Positions 11,416 to 14,168 of a stretch of DNA of 14,168 bases are shown in pieces (within the stretch, counting starts at the first letter, position 1; every line of letters starts with the position of its first letter). Made by a program: the position numbers and the translations under genes. A model generated the notes under the pieces. That model had not been told where the DNA came from, did not search any database, and worked only from the letters and a program-made list of their open reading frames with translations. Source of the DNA: JAGLGH01 sp034723595 (lineage in GTDB: Archaea; Nanobdellota; Nanobdellia; Woesearchaeales; JAGLGH01); assembly GCA_034723595.1 (NCBI GenBank), contig JAYEPB010000060.1:1-14168 (forward strand), read 5' to 3'.

Positions 11416-13950
11416 ATGAATAAAAAAATATGCATATTGGCTCTGTTATTAGTATTATTATCACTTCATTCAGTATATGCTTGTGATTATTATATAGATT
11501 CGTGTAAGACTTCTGGCTGGGAATCAAATAAGATTTATTGTTTGAATAGATCTATTTCTGCTTCTGGTGATTGTATGGTTCTTGATAATCATGCAGTTAC
11601 ATTAGATTGCCAGGGGAATAATATTACTGGACCAAATTCTGATTATGGTATTAATAGTTATGATTATGATAATATTACAATGAGAAATTGTATTGTTGAA
11701 GATTTTATGGTTGGCATTTCAAATCTAGTAGGAGTTAATGCTATTATCCAAAATATTACTGCTAATTCAAATGAAAGGTATGGTATTGAACTTGATTCTG
11801 ATTATAGTATTATTGATGGATGTACTGCAAATTCTAATGCTATGTATGGTATTGTGATAGGTTCTAATTATTCAAATTTGACTAATAGTGTTGCGAATTT
11901 AAATGTTGATGATGGTTTGTATTTGAGTGGAGGTCATAATTTTATAGATAATTTAACTGGAAACTCAAATGGGGATTATGGCATTTATTTAACAGGCAAT
12001 AGCGTTCATAATAATACAATACAAAATTCAATTTTTCAAGAAAATGTTAGGCAAGATTTTTTATTTTGGCGACCAATGCAGGATTTAAATTGTGAAAATA
12101 CATTAACTAATGTAACTGGTTCAGGTGGAAGGCCTATTGGTTTCTATCATTCAAATGTTTCTTTATCTAATCAAAATTTTTCAATGTTGTATTTATGCAA
12201 TGCAGATTACTCGGTTTTGAACAATATAACTATTAATGGTTCTTCTTCATTATCAAATAATAATTTATTTCTATATAACACTGATTATTCTAATTTCTCT
12301 GAGATTACTTCCATAAACAATTATAATGGGATTGAATTACGTAATAGTTCTAATAATCTGATTGATTCTTGTGATATTAGAAATAGTTCTAATCTTGGAT
12401 CATCTGGGATTTTGGTTGATGCGGATTCAAATAATAATACAATACAAAATAATGATTTTAATTCTAATCCAATTAATATACATGTTGTGGAGTCCTCAGA
12501 AACTAAGATTATCAATAATACATTCTATTATGGGAATTATGGTATTTATTTTGATGTTGCTGTTTGTTCGATTGTAAATAATAGCATTTACTATGCTGAG
12601 AATTATGGCATGTATCTTTTGGCTACTGGTCATTTATTGGTTGAAGGAAATACCTTAATTTCTAATGCCTTTGGCATGTATTCACAAGGCGGAATTAATA
12701 CTACAATTAGGGATAATAATATTAGTAATTCTGATAGTTATGGCATGGTTCTTTATGAAGCTAGCAATAGTCTTGTTGAAGATAATGTTGTAGGTTCAAA
12801 TAATAACGGAGGAATCATAATTTCAGAAGGAGATAATGTAACTGTTAAGAATAATAATCTTGCTAATAATGGTGGACTTAATCTGGCTTTTTCTGACCAC
12901 CATTCATTTGGTTCAAATCATTTTTATGCTTATGATCTGAATTTTACCATTGCAGATTACTATGGGGAGTTTAATGTGACTTCAGTTAGTGATGTTCCAA
13001 CCATCCCCAGTTATTATAAGAATGTTTCTAAGTTTATTAATATCTCAACTTCTACTTTAGGAGCTTGGATTAAAATAAATATCAGCTATGATGACTCTGG
13101 AATTGCGCCTGAAAATGAGTCCACGATGAGTTTATATGAATATAATGGAACTGATTGGGTTAATTTGCCTAATACAAGTTTAGATAATATCAGCAATATT
13201 GTTTCTGCGAATATTTCTTCATTTAGTACTTTTGCTGTTATGTGGGATACTATTGAATGTGGAAATAATTTAAAAGAACCTGGCGAAATCTGTGATGGTT
13301 CTGATTTAGATGGGGGAACTTGCGCAGGTGAAGGTTTTAGTGGAGGCACTTTATCTTGTTTGTCTGATTGTTCTGGATATAATACAACAAATTGCACATC
13401 TCCCTCTGCAGGAAGCAGCAAAAGGACTCTTGTGGTTTCCCATAAGATTATTTGTCCTGATAATGAGATTGAATTTAACGTGAGTTATAGAGGGCATAAT
13501 GTAGGTGATGTAAGGATAACCTTAGATAATTTAACAAAGATTACAGATGATGTTGGAAAAGCAAGATTCTCAATTAATGAAGAAGGAACATATGAAGTAA
13601 ATTTCATAAAATCAGGTTATAAATCTATCAGAGATTATTACATTGATTTTAAATTATGCGAAGAAGAATCTACTGTAAAAGAAACTAAAAAATCTCCTGA
13701 AGAGATAAAATCAGAAGTAAACGAAGAAACTAAAGGAAAAATAGAAGAAATCAAAAAAGAAACTGAAGTGGAAAAAGAAGAAGGGACTGAAGGGGAAATA
13801 GAAAAAGAAGTAAAAGAAGAAGTCAATAAAGAATTTTTGAACTTTAAAGTTCTTTGGATCTTATTAGTTCTTATTTTAGCGCTGCTTTTCCTTATTTTAA
13901 GAGAAAGGCGTAAGAAGAAGGGAGAGTTTATACAGAAGGAGGGACAATAA
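11416..13950 (+). CDS. Secreted right-handed beta-helix surface protein with C-terminal membrane anchor
   Basis: 844 aa. Residues 1-22 are a signal peptide ending SVYA before CDYY. About 50-510 is a NosD/CASH-type right-handed parallel beta-helix with irregular 20-25-residue coils repeating patterns such as YGIxL, NNxI and NSNAxYGI. About 515-612 resembles the PGF-pre-PGF region (WIKINISYDDSGI, then YEYNGTDWVNL, then FSTFAVMW). About 613-662 is a Cys-rich module (ECGNNLKEPGEICDGSDLDG) like DUF4215 repeats. About 678-748 is an Ig-like or carboxypeptidase-regulatory-like strand domain. About 749-808 is a Lys/Glu-rich stalk, and 809-829 is a transmembrane helix followed by RERRKKK. Numerous N-x-S/T sequons suggest a glycosylated exterior. 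Such proteins may bind or cut polysaccharides or mediate contact with a host cell; no catalytic residues can be named. The gene is T-rich with GGT/GAT/TAT codons, shifting to A-rich in the stalk. Confidence 0.88.
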   Translation: MNKKICILALLLVLLSLHSVYACDYYIDSCKTSGWESNKIYCLNRSISASGDCMVLDNHAVTLDCQGNNITGPNSDYGINSYDYDNITMRNCIVEDFMVGISNLVGVNAIIQNITANSNERYGIELDSDYSIIDGCTANSNAMYGIVIGSNYSNLTNSVANLNVDDGLYLSGGHNFIDNLTGNSNGDYGIYLTGNSVHNNTIQNSIFQENVRQDFLFWRPMQDLNCENTLTNVTGSGGRPIGFYHSNVSLSNQNFSMLYLCNADYSVLNNITINGSSSLSNNNLFLYNTDYSNFSEITSINNYNGIELRNSSNNLIDSCDIRNSSNLGSSGILVDADSNNNTIQNNDFNSNPINIHVVESSETKIINNTFYYGNYGIYFDVAVCSIVNNSIYYAENYGMYLLATGHLLVEGNTLISNAFGMYSQGGINTTIRDNNISNSDSYGMVLYEASNSLVEDNVVGSNNNGGIIISEGDNVTVKNNNLANNGGLNLAFSDHHSFGSNHFYAYDLNFTIADYYGEFNVTSVSDVPTIPSYYKNVSKFINISTSTLGAWIKINISYDDSGIAPENESTMSLYEYNGTDWVNLPNTSLDNISNIVSANISSFSTFAVMWDTIECGNNLKEPGEICDGSDLDGGTCAGEGFSGGTLSCLSDCSGYNTTNCTSPSAGSSKRTLVVSHKIICPDNEIEFNVSYRGHNVGDVRITLDNLTKITDDVGKARFSINEEGTYEVNFIKSGYKSIRDYYIDFKLCEEESTVKETKKSPEEIKSEVNEETKGKIEEIKKETEVEKEEGTEGEIEKEVKEEVNKEFLNFKVLWILLVLILALLFLILRERRKKKGEFIQKEGQ

Positions 13951-14052
13951 TAGAAAAAGAGAAAAACAGACTATCTGATCATATTCTTATTGCATTCTCA
14001 CACTCCCAATCATCTGGGCGTATGAAGACCCAACAACAAAATGAATAATTCG

Positions 14053-14147
14053 GAAAGTAGTTCTCACTTCTAGAGTATATAGATCATTTTTAAACTTTAT
14101 AAAGGACATATCACGCACAGACAATTTTCATTTGTGAACTACTTTTC
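14053..14147. repeat. Imperfect inverted repeat, about 95 bp end to end
   Basis: AAAGTAGTT (14054-14062) is matched by AACTACTTT (14137-14145). After a 2-nt bulge the pairing continues with CAC (14065-14067) and GTG (14134-14136). The interior is AT-rich and includes a minus-strand TATA-like CTTTATAAAG. It could be a small transposon-like unit or a structured transcript. The rest of 13951-14168 has no ORF of note; a CCCA/TGGG hairpin lies at about 14006-14019. Confidence 0.35.
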
Positions 14148-14168
14148 AAATTAACAATTATTTTTTAG

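Noticed and set aside
1..14168. CRISPR array
   Set aside because: No regularly spaced direct repeats were seen. The only repetitive sequence is the internal beta-helix coil pattern of the surface protein and isolated inverted repeats.

Overview
The window reads as a low-GC archaeal genome segment, most likely from a DPANN-type lineage (Woesearchaeota/Pacearchaeota-like). This is an inference with four supports. The archaeal elongation factor 1-beta is paired with its usual small zinc-ribbon partner. The tRNA-Ser has no encoded CCA. Many genes have a TATA box about 25-30 nt before the start codon and no leader. Several enzymes are of bacterial type (class I GAPDH, IspD-like cytidylyltransferase, MscS), a mixture common in DPANN genomes.

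Layout. Positions 1-127 hold the right end of an IS66-family insertion sequence (transposase C-terminus plus terminal repeat). An unrecognised 262-aa gene follows directly. From 949 to 4996 runs a minus-strand series: Nudix hydrolase, HIOMT-like O-methyltransferase, PH-like membrane protein, a 47-aa small ORF, a xylose-isomerase/AP-endonuclease-like TIM barrel, and an unrecognised 322-aa protein starting at GTG 4996. Most of these have their own promoter. From about 5160 to 7830 lies an AT-rich accessory island on the minus strand. It encodes a multi-pass membrane protein with a C-terminal winged helix and a second membrane protein with a long helical cytoplasmic part. Between them is a conspicuous GC-rich block that looks like a structured RNA. 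The island ends with a zinc-ribbon fragment that looks like the tail of a tyrosine integrase, next to the 3' end of tRNA-Ser(UGA). That is where a tRNA-targeting element would carry its integrase.

From 7831 to 11365 the content is core-like. It comprises tRNA-Ser, aEF-1beta and its zinc-ribbon partner (one minus-strand operon), divergent class I GAPDH, an IspD-like enzyme coupled by a GTGA overlap to a small twin-CX3C lipoprotein, and a divergent leaderless MscS channel. From 11416 to 13950 is a large secreted, C-terminally anchored right-handed beta-helix surface protein. The last 218 bases hold no convincing gene but contain an imperfect inverted repeat.

How the parts fit together: translation (aEF-1beta, tRNA-Ser), central carbon metabolism (GAPDH), envelope functions (MscS, lipoprotein, beta-helix protein, IspD-like enzyme), and a mobile or degraded island inserted downstream of tRNA-Ser. 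The best candidate for something undescribed is that island: two membrane proteins flanking a GC-rich putative RNA.
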